Shown here in pieces: positions 1 to 11,254 of a stretch of 64,000 nt of DNA. Numbering within the stretch: the stretch's first letter is position 1; the number at the start of each line of letters is the position of its first letter. Origin of the DNA: Rotaria sordida (taxonomy: Eukaryota > Rotifera > Eurotatoria > Philodinida > Philodinidae); contig CAJNOL010000351.1 in the NCBI GenBank assembly GCA_905250125.1, forward strand, positions 43,301 to 107,300, read 5' to 3'. The notes under the pieces are model-generated. The model was not told the DNA's origin. It searched no databases and saw only the letters and a list, made by a program, of their open reading frames with translations. Both the position numbers and the translations under genes were made by a program.

Positions 1-91
1 TAATCAAATCACTCATCGAATCACATAATCGGTCTTTTTTTTTCTTTATTGAATTTCAAATTTATTTTAAAAAGATATTCAAATTGATTGT

Positions 92-604
92 TTACGTTTC
101 TTTAATAAAAAATCCAGCAATATATAAAAATTCTTTTCGTAAACTCGAAATAAATTGTCTAATAATAGTTGGTTTTATTTGTTCAATTATTGAAAATTGT
201 CTTGCTTGAAAACATTCTGCTAAAATAAATTCTAACCAAATAATAATATCTTCTTTAATAAAATTTCTATCTAATTGTTCAATTATATTAATTGGTTGTT
301 TATTTTTTTGTTTAATAGCAAGATTTTTCATTATGTCAGTTAATTGTTCAATTATTTGATAAATATTATCTTTTTCAATAACAGATTGACCACATTGAAT
401 TAATGATGAACGAAATTTCATTACATTTAATGATATTGATTTATTTGAATAATTTTCAATATGAATATAACGATAATGAAATACTTGACTTAATAGTAAA
501 AATAATATTAAAAATAAAAATAAACATAATGTTGAATAACATAATAAAGTACGACGATGAGATTGACGTTTTATATAATCTGATCCTCGATTATCATTTA
601 ACAT
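92..604 (-). CDS. Small single-pass (type II) membrane protein, unknown function
   Basis: A 170-residue intronless frame starting at an ATG whose complement is at 602-604. Residues about 21-42 form one strongly hydrophobic segment preceded by a basic stretch (KRQSHRR), so the short N-terminus should be cytosolic and the C-terminal 125 residues luminal or extracellular. The C-terminal part is predicted helical, rich in Ile/Gln/Glu (several IIEQL-type repeats near residues 83-90, 106-111 and 139-143), with one N-glycosylation sequon (NYSNKS region, about residues 52-56). No family is recognised. Third codon positions are A/T-rich like the other genes here, which supports it as real; an opposite-strand frame at 403-687 is its shadow. 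Moderate confidence that it is coding, none about function. Confidence 0.5.
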   Translation of the reverse strand: MLNDNRGSDYIKRQSHRRTLLCYSTLCLFLFLILFLLLSQVFHYRYIHIENYSNKSISLNVMKFRSSLIQCGQSVIEKDNIYQIIEQLTDIMKNLAIKQKNKQPINIIEQLDRNFIKEDIIIWLEFILAECFQARQFSIIEQIKPTIIRQFISSLRKEFLYIAGFFIKET

Positions 605-687
605 CAGTTTTTATTAAGAAAATATTCATTTTTATTTTATCGAATAAGAAAAAAGAAATCAATGGCGCTTCGATATTAACAAACTAA

Positions 688-3181
688 AATTCATTTATCT
701 TTAAATTGAGCAAATATTTGATATCTTTTCTCAACTTATCAAATCTTTTTCTTTGTTAATCAATCAGCAGAAATATTTGTCAGATTAAAATACGACTTCA
801 TTGTAGAACAATGAAAGCGTTTTGTTCAAAGATAAATCTCAAGCAGTACTCTCAGTCAAACTCACTAAATTTGTCACAACACTACTTATCATTACACATT
901 TATTACTAATATGCGAACCTTATTTTATCAAATGTTGTCACAGTTTATATATGTTTATTAGATATAAACATTATTTTAGAAAAGAAAGTTTTCATTCAGT
1001 ATTAAACATGGACCTTACTATTCTCTTTTCTTTGATGAATGCAATTTTTTTTTAAATATGGTACAATGAAAAATTTATTCATTAGTAGTAGTCACAACAA
1101 GATGTGAATTGAAAAGTTTCATTCTTCAGTTGCACAAGATTACTATCAGAACTATTTAAAAAATTGAAATAAATATTATTTGACTATTATCATAATCGAT
1201 TTTTATCGAATTTAATAAAAGTTTTTTCAGTAACATGTTGAATATCTTTTATAGAGTATTTTTTATTAGTTGGTTCATTATTTGTTTTTGCTTAATCATT
1301 TGATTAAATTCATGCAGAAAGTCATATATGAATATTATCAGATTTATTATATGCTCTACCAATATCTTTACAATTAATTTATTTTTATTTCTTAAATACT
1401 TAAATGGACATTTTTTTCCATAAATAATGATCATTGAAATATATTAAATATTGATAAAAAAAAACTTCTTGTGAAGCATGATATATTTTCAATGAACAAA
1501 ATCCAAATTATATTCTATCGATTAGATTTCTTATCTATAAATGGTTGATCAACAAAATATTTTTTTTTAATTGTTGATCATTTATTTTTCAAACTGATAA
1601 CAAGATAAAACATATTAATTCAATGTGAAATTTTATATAATAAAAAACCATGCAACATACGTCATTGAAATTTCGAACCAATTTTTCGTCTTTCTTGTTA
1701 TAAAAAAAAACTTCGAATTGTGATGTTTTTCTTCTCTGCAAAAAAAGCCTTTTGAGATTGTACTAGAACCAGGATGTGGGTGTAAGGGTTTGGGTGAACA
1801 TTTTGACATTGTCCAAACACACATTACAACTACACATACACACATCCACACCTATACGCACACTCACATCCTAGTTCTAGTACAAGAATAATAAACTACT
1901 AAAAAATAATGAGCTTTTTTCAGATGTTGCCAAGACAAAATTCGGATTTGATCTTAGACAATCAAACGATCAATCGATTTGTTTCATCTAGAACAAAATG
2001 CCATAGTCTATGTTTAAAAATGGGGAAAAAATCAGGGCGATATCTTTTATTGTTTGAGAATAATAAAGAATTTAAAATGAGGAGTTACTTTTCAATAATT
2101 GTGTATATTCAATGTTTTTGAATTCTAATAAACATCCTTTCCATTACTAGTGTATCCTACCGAAAACTTGTGTGTTTTTATTTTTTGTATTGTTATAATA
2201 GATTGTATTGGTGTTTATAAGATATAATATTTGAAATATACATTTATTATTATTCCGAAAAAATATTTCAAGAAACAATAAAAAGTCTAAAACTGTCTGT
2301 TTTTATCAAGGAAAATACGGATCATATGTGAAAATAATATAGAATTAAACATGCGATTATATACAATCATTGATACGGAGGTCAACGCCAGTATGCAATT
2401 CTTCATACGACAATAGATGAAAAATAAGAAGTCATGTTTCGTTGTATATATACAACTCAACGATAGAAGGTTTAATTGTGAAGCGCAGTTATATGACAAA
2501 CGACGATTGTTTATCGCATCGTACATGAACGTTTGCAAGTATCGTGTGATCATTCTGTGTTCACCTTAGATTATTTTTAAAAATGACGTATGAGGAAATT
2601 CTCTTACGTAAAAGTACAAAGAAAAATAAACTTTAACTCTGTTATCATCACGTCACAAACAAGTGTATTTTATCGATATCAAAACAGTTTATAAAAAGAA
2701 AAGAAAGAGGTGATGAAGTACAAACATATTCTGAATTTGTCAGATATAGAACAGTCTCGCAGACATGACTATTTATTTAATACTTTTTTATTTTATCAAT
2801 AGTTGAAAATAGATTTGCTATATTTGTCTTCCTCTTATTTTAATAGAGACATTTTAGTCAAAAGACAACTGTTTAATCCATTAGAATAAAAAGTTGTCGT
2901 TTACCTTGATATTTATCAATACAGTAAATATATTTTTTTTTTGCATACATTCTTTACTAGGTCATTGAACATTTGTCTAGAATAAAACGAAGATTCGATT
3001 TTTTTTTATTTGAAGTTGATTTGTATATGAGTCATGAATAAAAAAAAAAAGGTTCGTTTTTTTCTTCATTAATAGGACATATTCAGTTAACAAATACAAT
3101 TCAATTTCTGATCGAAGAATTATCTTCCGAGAAAAATATTTTATATCGTCATTTTGTTCATTATTTTATATATGAAAAATC
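688..3181. other. Intergenic stretch with one short inverted-repeat element
   Basis: No convincing gene. It holds the element at 1758-1885 described separately, long A/T runs, and short chance frames on both strands (for example 2287-2553 minus and 1909-2121 plus) that lack domain features. A short plus-strand frame near 822-1000 has a hydrophobic run but no recognisable family or exon borders. Confidence 0.5.
1758..1885. mobile_element. Short MITE-like element with ~25-bp terminal inverted repeats
   Basis: The left end TTGTACTAGAACCAGGATGT and the reverse complement of the right end TTGTACTAGAACTAGGATGT match almost perfectly, and the match continues a few bases inward into G/T-rich sequence. 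The interior is strand-asymmetric: GGGTGTAAGGGTTTGGGTG on the left, CA-rich repeats (ACACATACACACATCCACAC) on the right. At 128 bp it has no coding capacity. No clear target-site duplication was found, so the superfamily is not assigned. Confidence 0.6.
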
Positions 3182-6100
3182 ATGTCGAATAAACGCATTT
3201 ATAAGGTAACTTTTGTTTTATGATTGATTATTTCATAAATGAGATCATTCTATAATAGATTCGTCGAGGAACTCACATTCCAGAAGCAACTGAAACAAAA
3301 GCTGGTACAATAATAGAAATAAAAGAAGTCATTTATTGAATACATTTTTTTTTTTGTAAATAAAAATGAAATCGTTTATATCCATGTAGGAAAAAGACCA
3401 TCATGAATGGGATCGTCCACGTGAATTTGTATTTTCATTAATTTCAAATTCTGTTGGTCTTGGAAATGTTTGGCGTTTTCCATATTTAGCTGCTAAAAAT
3501 GGTGGAGGTTCGTTTTATTTTCTATGTCATTTTTTTGTTCTTCATTCTTAATTGATTTAATTCTTTATAAAGGTGCATTTTTAATACCATATTTTATATT
3601 ATATTTTTTAATTGGTGCACCAATTTATTATCTTGAATTAGCACTTGGTCAATTTTCTAGTCGAGGTCCAGCTACTGCATTTATACTTGCTAAAGGATGG
3701 CAAGGTAAATACAATATTTAAAAACAAAAAAATTTAAATGATTATTTATTAAAGGTGTTGGATTTGCAATGATAATAAATAGTGTACTTTGTATGTTCTA
3801 TTATAATGTAATTATAAGTTGGGCTTTATTTTATTTTATTGCATCATTTCGAACAACACTTTTATGGAAAAATTGTGGACATTGGTGGAATGATGAAAGA
3901 TGTTTTGTTCCTAGTATTGGTAGTTCACCATTTACAATTAATGGAACAATGTATAATTGTACTGAATCACAATTCTTTAATAATACAAAATATTCATGTC
4001 AACCAATTAATGCAAAAGATCGAGTTACATCTACAGAACAATTCTTTTTGTAAGTTGAAACATAGAGAAAATCAATTTTAAGTAATTATTATTTTTAGTC
4101 AATTACTTTTGAATAAGAGTAAAAGATTTGAAGATTTTGGTATACCTCAAGTATATCCTGCTCTTTCATTATTAGTTGCTTGGATTATTGTTGGTGCATG
4201 TATTATTCGTGGTGTTAAATCTTCTGGAAAAGTTTCTCATTTCTTTTATTTTTTTTAAAAATCTTTTTATATTAATTATTTAACTTTAGGTGGCATATTT
4301 TACAGCTATTTTTCCATATATTGTTCTTCTTATATTAATTATTCAAAGTTCATTATTAAATGGAGCTGTTGAAGGAATCAAGTATTATGTTATACCACAA
4401 TGGGAACTTGTTGCAAAATTTAAAGTAGAGATATATTCGTAGAATTTGTTTTTAACATTTCATGCTTTATATTCAGATAAAAATTAACTTACTAAACAAG
4501 ATTTTTTTCAACGGAAATGATCTCTGTTTTTTTTTTAATGATTGAAATATCCTAGATAAAGATAAATTACACGATTATACAGATAATATTTGATAATATA
4601 TTCTAAAATATAATGCACAGTTTTCATTAAAATATATTTTAAAGACAACAAATATCATTAAATCGAAAATTTGATTATGTAAAGTAATGATCAAATCCAT
4701 AGATACAATAGAATTTGTAGAGTCTACTTTCTTCTCTCTTTGATTATTTCAAACTCTCAAAAAGAAAAAGAGTAATTCCGTTCTAGATAAAACTTTGACA
4801 ATAGTTAAAGCAAGGAAAATTAAAATTTTCATGTTTCGAGAAATCATTTTTGCAGAGAAATTTTAACATATTTTGTAAAATTTATCTACTTTCATAGTCA
4901 TACTTGAGACTGAAACGAGGAGAATATTTTGTTCTCCGCCTCGTCATATCTCGACCCAATGTCTCACCCCGTTTTGACCTCTGAGTTATATAATTAAGAG
5001 AAACTTGACAAGTATGATAAGTTTAGAAAACTCGTGTTTTGCATTACAGTACATAAAGAAAATTTCTTTTAATTTAATAACTATCGAATAGTCGGCTATT
5101 ATGGATGCAATAATGTCGATAATTGTAGGAAATATCTCAAGATATCATATTATATAATTAGCTAGAAATTCATTTTTGTTTTTGTTAAAAAGACATGTGA
5201 AAAATAAAAGAAAAAAATATATTTTATAATAGACTTGGCAAGCAGCTGCTTCTCAAGTATTTTTCTCACTTGGTCTTAGTTTTGGTTCATTAATGGCTTA
5301 TTCAGCATCAAATACATTTAAAAATAATTTTTTCCAGTTAGTTATTTCTCTTGATTTTTATTGAAATTTAATCTAATTTCTATTAGACAAATGTGTATTG
5401 TTGTATCATGTGATTGTCTTACTGGTGTATTTGCTGGTTTTACTGTATTTGCCACGATTGGATATTTAGCAAAAGAATTAAATGAACCAGTTTCAAAATA
5501 TGCTGATTCATCTGGTCCTGGTTTAGCATTTATAACATATCCAGAAGCTATTGCACATATGCCAGCTAGTTCATTTTTCTCAGTTCTTTTTTTTTTAATG
5601 TTATTAGCACTTGGACTTGGTACACAGGTTATTTAAATATATATTTTATTAATCTAATCATTATTTTTTTTTTAAATTGATTTATGATTAGTTTGCTTTA
5701 ACTGATGTTCCAATAACATCAATATTGGAATTATTTCCAAGATTTAAATCGAATAGACAATTAACAGTGATAATAACTTGTACTATTTCATTTTTAATAA
5801 GTTTACCATTTACTTGTCCAGTTTGTATTTTTAGTCTCTTTTTTTTTATATTGAACTATATTTTAATCTATAGGGTGGAATTTATTTATTTGAATTATTA
5901 AATCAATATGGAGCAAATATATCAATGATTGTTGTTGGCTTTTTTGAAGTATATACAATTGCTTATATCTATGGTTTGTTTTAATTGTGATTCTTTTCTT
6001 TTTTTTTTTTATAAAGAATTTTTTTTTCTCTTTAAAGGTTTTAATCGATTTATGAATGATGTTAAAATGATGTTAGGAAAACGTGCAGCTGAGTATTATT

Positions 6101-6774
6101 TATTTTTAACATGGTGTATCATAGCTCCAGTCATTATGTTGGTTAGTTGTAGACTTTAAAAAAAAACAAAGATTTTTTTTTTCTGTTTTGAATAAAATAA
6201 AATTTCTTTTATTAAGATAATAACATTCTCAAATTTGGTGAATACTAAACGAATGTCACATAGTGCTAGTGCTGGTTATGAAGCATATGAATATCCTGAT
6301 TGGAGTGTAATAGTTGGTTGGTGTATATTTATTGCTTGTATAATACCTATTCCGTTGGTTTTTATTGTTAATTATATTCGAGAGTATTTTGCTCTTGGTC
6401 GAAAAGAAATTGTAAGTTTTCATTTTGTTTTTTGAATATTCTCTTATAATTATTGATTTGATAAAATAAAATAGATTCAAACAATTGATTCATCAACTGA
6501 AAATGTTTCTCAGTATGATAATAAATATTTCGAAAAACCACGATATATAGAAGCATTTACACAAAATAATTTACCTCGATACGATTGGGGACCAAAGAAA
6601 AGTATAAATCATTATGGTTTATATGCTCATTTAAAATCAATCGAATCAAATGAATACATGTTTCTTCATGATGCATTAAGTAAATCAGGAATCAATGGAT
6701 ATTTCAATGGAAGTTTTCAAAAAGATTACATTCATGATAGAAGTACTTCGGAGATGTCAGAAGAACGATTTTAA
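3182..6774 (+). CDS. SLC6-family sodium-coupled neurotransmitter/amino-acid transporter
   Basis: Fourteen exons join in frame to 692 residues, the normal SLC6 length: 3182-3205, 3259-3327, 3390-3507, 3573-3704, 3755-4049, 4099-4231, 4290-4424, 5233-5336, 5387-5627, 5692-5820, 5874-5973, 6038-6141, 6217-6411, 6475-6774. Family hallmarks are visible: TM1 [20 protein letters not shown], the second helix [12 protein letters not shown], the unwound TM6 with [16 protein letters not shown], and TM8 [11 protein letters not shown] followed by LGLGTQF. The extracellular loop between TM3 and TM4 carries two cysteines (CGHWW..ERC) and NGT/NCT glycosylation sites, as in the family. There is no TM1 aspartate as in monoamine carriers; the sequence before GLGN is SNS, closer to amino-acid carriers such as LeuT, so an amino-acid substrate is inferred but not determined. 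The cytosolic C-terminus is about 100 residues. All introns are about 50-90 nt except intron 7 (808 nt). Confidence 0.93.
4425..5232 (+). other. Unusually long SLC6 intron with a GC-rich hairpin
   Basis: This 808-nt intron is about ten times longer than the other 12 introns of the gene. At about 4905-4952 it contains an imperfect hairpin: ACGAGG.AGAA on one side, TTCTCCGCCTCGT on the other, with a seven-base loop. This is more GC-rich than its surroundings. It may be a degraded inserted element or a structured RNA; no open frame is present. Confidence 0.45.
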
Positions 6775-8635
6775 ATTTAACTGGAAAATAATATAAAACT
6801 TTATTAATTTTGTTCATTTTCATTGAACTAAAACGTGAACTGAACTTATTTTGTTTATCTTTTGATTGTTAAAAAAAACAATATGGCCATCAAATTACTT
6901 TATAATTTATGAATTAATGAAAATATTTGTTTTTTTTTTGTCTTCACGTTTGTAACTAATATTTTGTTTCTCTGGATTTCAAGGATTTGATTTTAATAAA
7001 ACTCGAACTGACAATGAAATATAATTTTCTTTTCAATAATAGTTAGTTTTACATATTTCAAAATTTAATAGTGAATTATTTGAAATCTATATAGAAAAAT
7101 CGTTTAATACTTGCACTATTTATTTTGTAGAAGTTAACCAACATTTATTTTCTCATTTAATTTGTATTACTTTATTGGATATAACTATGTTTGTTTATCG
7201 ATTAATAATATAACTCGATGTCAAGCATTATGTAGTTATATTTATCATTGACTAATCTATTCGTTCGTTATTTTTTCTTTATTAATCACTTGCTATTAAG
7301 AAGAGAAAGAAACAAAGAGAATGAATTCTTTATTTTCCTAGATTTCTGTCTGTTAATTGAACATGAAGAAAAATAATACGACTCAAAATCAATTGTTCAG
7401 AGCATTGAAAGTCAAATTGCTTTGCTATTTGTAATATTAAGTGCTAATTTCTACTGCTAATGAAAACGCTATTTTTGCGTTGAAATGCATCTATTATTTC
7501 TCTTTGCAAAGCATTTTTTCAACTTAAAATACTATCTAAAAACACTCTTTGAACATGTTTATGAGAGAGGGTAGGTGTGAGTGTGAGCATGATGATGGAT
7601 CTACTCTTCTTCAAACTACTTACAGTTGTACATCCCCACAGATGAGCAGCCATAGCGACACTAGCACCAACACCTTTCATAAAATCTGACTGGAAGTTTT
7701 CGAGAGTGAGAAATCTGAATCAGTTGGTGGTTTGTGACAATGTTGATGTTTGGTTTTTCTGGTCAGAGAAGGCTGTTTTTGACAAACTAATAATTTTTTT
7801 TTTATAAAACTCATGTAAAGGTCTTCAGGGATGAAGAACTCTAATCTAAAGTCCGTTTGCCTCAAAACCCTATTGAAGAACGAGGAATCAACAGTAAGCT
7901 AAATGCCAGATAATAGTTCCTTAGAGATCACTGTAATTTGCGACGTTATTTGATTTATTATTATTATTATTATCAAATGTACTAAATGAATTTGTCTGAA
8001 ATAAATACTATCGTATAAAACTGGCACTGCTACTGCTAAATGCTATTCTTCAGAGAAACGTATTGGACTTTTCTATGGATTAAATTCATGTAGATACTAA
8101 ATTTTTTGATTTTTCCATATCTAATGTCATGAATAAAATTTCATCGATCATTTAGAATTATCGTTTCAAAGTAGGCAGATTATTCATCCACTTGAGTAAC
8201 AACTGATTTCCAGTTGCTGATTATAAGACTTCATCAGCTAATGCAGTATGAAGAAATTAGTCTAGATGTATGCAGTGAACGAGAATGTTTCATAGAAGCA
8301 ATATTACGAGCACTCAATTCAGTGTTTTCTAAGATCGTATTGTTATTCTTTCAGAAAATGGTAAGCGAATTGTTAGATGAGCGTTACTTGTTTTTAAAAT
8401 TTTCAAGAAAATTTCTAGTGATTCATAGTTCGAGCATTATTTTTAAGATATTTTCAATTTATTCCAAGAATTCAGATTTGAAAAGAAAACAATAGTGCAT
8501 ATTTGTTTATTGTCTTCACAGCACTGTACTCAAATTTCAGTTCAGCTTCTTGTTGTCTCGTTACTAACTTCTTGTAGGGACTCCGGACAAATTTCAGTTG
8601 TTTAGTTCCTAATAAAAAGCTCGAATATATATATA
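6775..8635. other. Intergenic region, no supported gene
   Basis: Holds A/T-rich sequence and short chance frames. A 62-nt exon-like segment on the minus strand (7624-7685), flanked by CAG and GTAAGT, encodes a glycine-rich piece with AHLWG that could be a relic of a membrane-protein exon. A (TTA)n tract lies near 7954-7970. A 93-residue plus-strand frame at 8214-8495 lacks an ATG at its start and any recognised domain. Confidence 0.4.
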
Positions 8636-8637
8636 TA

Positions 8638-8981
8638 CACTACTGGTCAAAAGTATCTTCACCCTCAGGTCTCAGTCTTTATGAGAGCTAAATATCTGAA
8701 AATTCTTCTGTAGGTAGTCCACATATAATGTAGGTCAGAGATAATATCACTGTCAAAACCACTCGAAAACAGATAAGCTTTTTAAATCGTCCAATCCTTC
8801 ATTTCTCAAATGACGAGATTCACAATGACTGTGAATGTCACCTATTATAATTACGTTTGAGCTTGAGCGGCTTAGCACTGGTGTTACCGCTGATCCATAT
8901 TACCTGTAGACTACCTGCAGAAGAATTTTCAGACATTTAGCGAAGTAAGAGCCGAGGGGAACATACTTTTAGTGAGTAGTG
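8638..8981. mobile_element. Tc1/mariner-type MITE, 344 bp, TA target site
   Basis: The left end CACTACTGGTCAAAAGTAT and the reverse complement of the right end CACTACTCACTAAAAGTATG are diverged inverted repeats whose similarity extends about 85 bp, including an identical TCTGAAAATTCTTCTG core. It is flanked on both sides by TA (8636-8637 and 8982-8983), the Tc1/mariner target. The CACTACTGGTCAAAAGT end strongly resembles Tc1-family termini. No transposase frame is inside, so it is non-autonomous. Confidence 0.8.
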
Positions 8982-8993
8982 TAAATGATTTAG

Positions 8994-9140
8994 ATTTATG
9001 TTACATATTTTACGGTTATTTATCCATGTATTGTTCTTCTTGTATCAATTATTCAAAGTTCATTATTAAATGAAGCTGTCGAAGGAATTAAGTATTATGT
9101 TATTTTATAATGTGAGCTTGTCACTATGTTTGAGGCATAA
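8994..9140 (+). pseudogene. Dead copy of SLC6 exon 7
   Basis: This stretch aligns without gaps to exon 7 of the SLC6 gene above (4290-4424). It shares long identical runs such as TTCAAAGTTCATTATTAAAT and keeps the reading frame (YFTVIYP.IVLLVSIIQSS and so on), but has a TAA stop in place of the proline/glutamine codons after KYYVI and several missense changes. A short part of the upstream intron side is also similar. No other SLC6 exon is seen nearby, so it is a fragmentary duplication or what remains of a mostly deleted paralogue. It begins about a dozen bases after the Tc1-type MITE. Confidence 0.9.
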
Positions 9141-9748
9141 AATTCTATTTTAGATATGTTTTTAGATATGCTTGTAAAAAGATCGAAACTTCCTCAAATC
9201 GAGAAAAAAAAAGAAAAATATTCACAGTTCTTTTGTTGCATACATTGATAAAAAAACTTCTCAATGTAAGATATAAAATGTATACTTTAATGAACTTAAT
9301 AGATCCCAAAACAAGAATATAAAAAATAAATGTTGTTCATTTTTTATATATAGGAAAAAATATTCAATAAAGGATAAGCTAAAGTTATAGTCCTAAAGCA
9401 ACTTTGACAAATTTACATAACAATGAATTATGTTAGAGATAAAATCTATTGAGAGATTGCTTGAAATGATTTCTTTCTTGAAAAAATATATATAAAATAG
9501 AATTATATTTCTTAGGAATTAAACAAAATCCATTGATGATAGGTTTTTTTTTTGAAATTATTTATGAACTAAATTTAATGTAATGTATTTTTATTTAACT
9601 TTATTAATAACCATAATTATTCAAATGTTTGTTTTTCAATTAATAAAACAACTGAAGATGCTTGTTAATCTTTGTACATTCTTAATATATTTCGTACTTG
9701 TTGACATTGATTTATGAATAGAATATTGTAAAAAAACAAGGAAGTTTT
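9141..9748. other. Intergenic region, nothing recognised
   Basis: A/T-rich sequence with homopolymer runs; no supported frame, repeat pair or RNA gene. Confidence 0.5.
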
Positions 9749-10402
9749 TTAATTAAACATACAAGATGTAAGTGAAGTTGTTCTTCCTTTGGTTCTCAAA
9801 CGTTGTTTTTGTAATTGATGATTATAATGCAAAGCATCATCTGCTATTTAATTAATTGATTATTTAAAAAAGAAAATGTACTTAAATTCATACCTTCTAA
9901 TTGAAATAACATACCAATAAGAATAGATATGATTGTATCAGTTCTTCCATGGCCACCCCTATTATATTAATTCATAGATTATTTCCAAAAAAAAAAAGAA
10001 AATTTAAGGAAAGTTTTTAACCAACAATGAATAAGAATCTTTTGATAATCTTCTTTAAGTCTCGTAGATAAATTTGAGAAAAAATTCTAATACTTTTTTA
10101 TCATCTCGACAAAAAGATTGATTAGGAATTGGAAATGAAAGAAATTCAACTTTTCTGCCATATATTTATATAAAATAAAGAATATTTTTACATTAAAATT
10201 TTAAATTAAAAAATAAACAATCTTAGAATAGCATATTATCGAATTTCTGGTTCGTATGGAGTAAAATGAGTAAGATGTATTGGTCGCATGAGATTAACGA
10301 ATACTTCAATACCACAATCATAAATAGCACGTATTATACATCGATGTTCATCAAGATTTTTTGCACCTGGATGTGCACTTGATAAAAGCAATTTTGGAAT
10401 CA
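9749..10402 (-). pseudogene. Protein-tyrosine/dual-specificity-phosphatase-like gene, apparently broken
   Basis: Minus-strand segments read as a cysteine phosphatase of the PTP/DSP fold. The 10402-10236 segment gives IPKLLLSSAHPG then YDCGIEVFVNLM, the usual start of such domains. The 10166-10022 segment gives KVEFLSFPIPNQSF then, after a shift, ILIHCW. Segment 9958-9894 completes the P-loop HCWGGHGRTD (a C-x5-R signature), and 9844-9749 ends in TSCMFN and TAA. Splice signals support the joins around 10022/9958 and 9894/9844. Two defects are visible: an in-frame TAA right after PYEPEIR at 10236-10238 without a usable donor, and a one-base excess in a six-A run (10079-10084, forward strand). 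Removing that base in the reading restores continuity. No start codon exon is evident. It could be a pseudogene, or the indel a sequencing error in a homopolymer; the premature stop favours decay. Confidence 0.7.
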
Positions 10403-10559
10403 CTAAACAGAAGAAATGTTTTTCATTAACTTTATTATAGAATAATTCTTTTATTATTTTCAAAAAAAAAAACAATCTTGCATCTTCTCTTTTGGTCCCT
10501 TCAAGGCAATGAAGTTTATTTCTTCTATTACAATAACACAGCAATCAAACAAAGTAAAC

Positions 10560-11254
10560 TATACCACGAATAAAAGATTAAGATGAGATCAAAGATTCTA
10601 TGAAGTTCACATTCGACTGGGAAAGACAAAAAAAAAGCAACTTATTATCATCATCATCATTTTATTCTGTATTCCTTAAATAATTGAAAGATATGAAAAA
10701 TAAATAAGTTTTCTTGTTATAGTAAATGTTCAGCCATACTATTGGAAATCATCATAATATCATATAGATGTTCGAAAAAAAAAACATAGCGACATCTTGT
10801 TAATTACGATCAGAACATCATTTTCACGTTTTTAAAGAGAGCAGATTTTTGCGTTTGTTTTTATTTGTTTATAATAAATTGCTTCTCGAATCATGCAATA
10901 AAAGAAAGTGATATTTGATAACATCATTAAAACATCTTATCTGATCGGTTATTTCAATTAATAAAAAATGAAAATATGTTATCCCAATGACTTGTTCCAG
11001 TAGACTCAGAACAAGAAGGAAGAATTAATTATACTCAGTGACATTACTAATAAAAATGAAATAAAATAGTGTAAGATTATCTTTGTTTTTTTTTTCTCTC
11101 ATTTCGTCATTACATCATTATTGAGCAATGATAGTCAATATGACGTCGTAGATAAATACGTCTTTCTTCAAAAGAAATTGATCAGTTTAATTCTATTTGA
11201 GAGTAATATTTCGTCTACATATTTATTGTTAGTTTTTTTTTAAAGGAAAAAAGT
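10560..11254. other. Intergenic region, nothing recognised
   Basis: Low-complexity A/T-rich DNA including a short ATC repeat near 10645-10662; no supported gene. Confidence 0.5.

Noticed and set aside
403-687. A plus-strand frame opposite the first gene
   Set aside because: It is the complement shadow of the minus-strand 170-residue frame and has no independent features.
822-1055. A 77-residue plus-strand frame with a hydrophobic run, faintly like a receptor transmembrane helix
   Set aside because: It begins at TTG, has no adjoining exon or conserved motif, and A/T-rich DNA often gives such hydrophobic frames.
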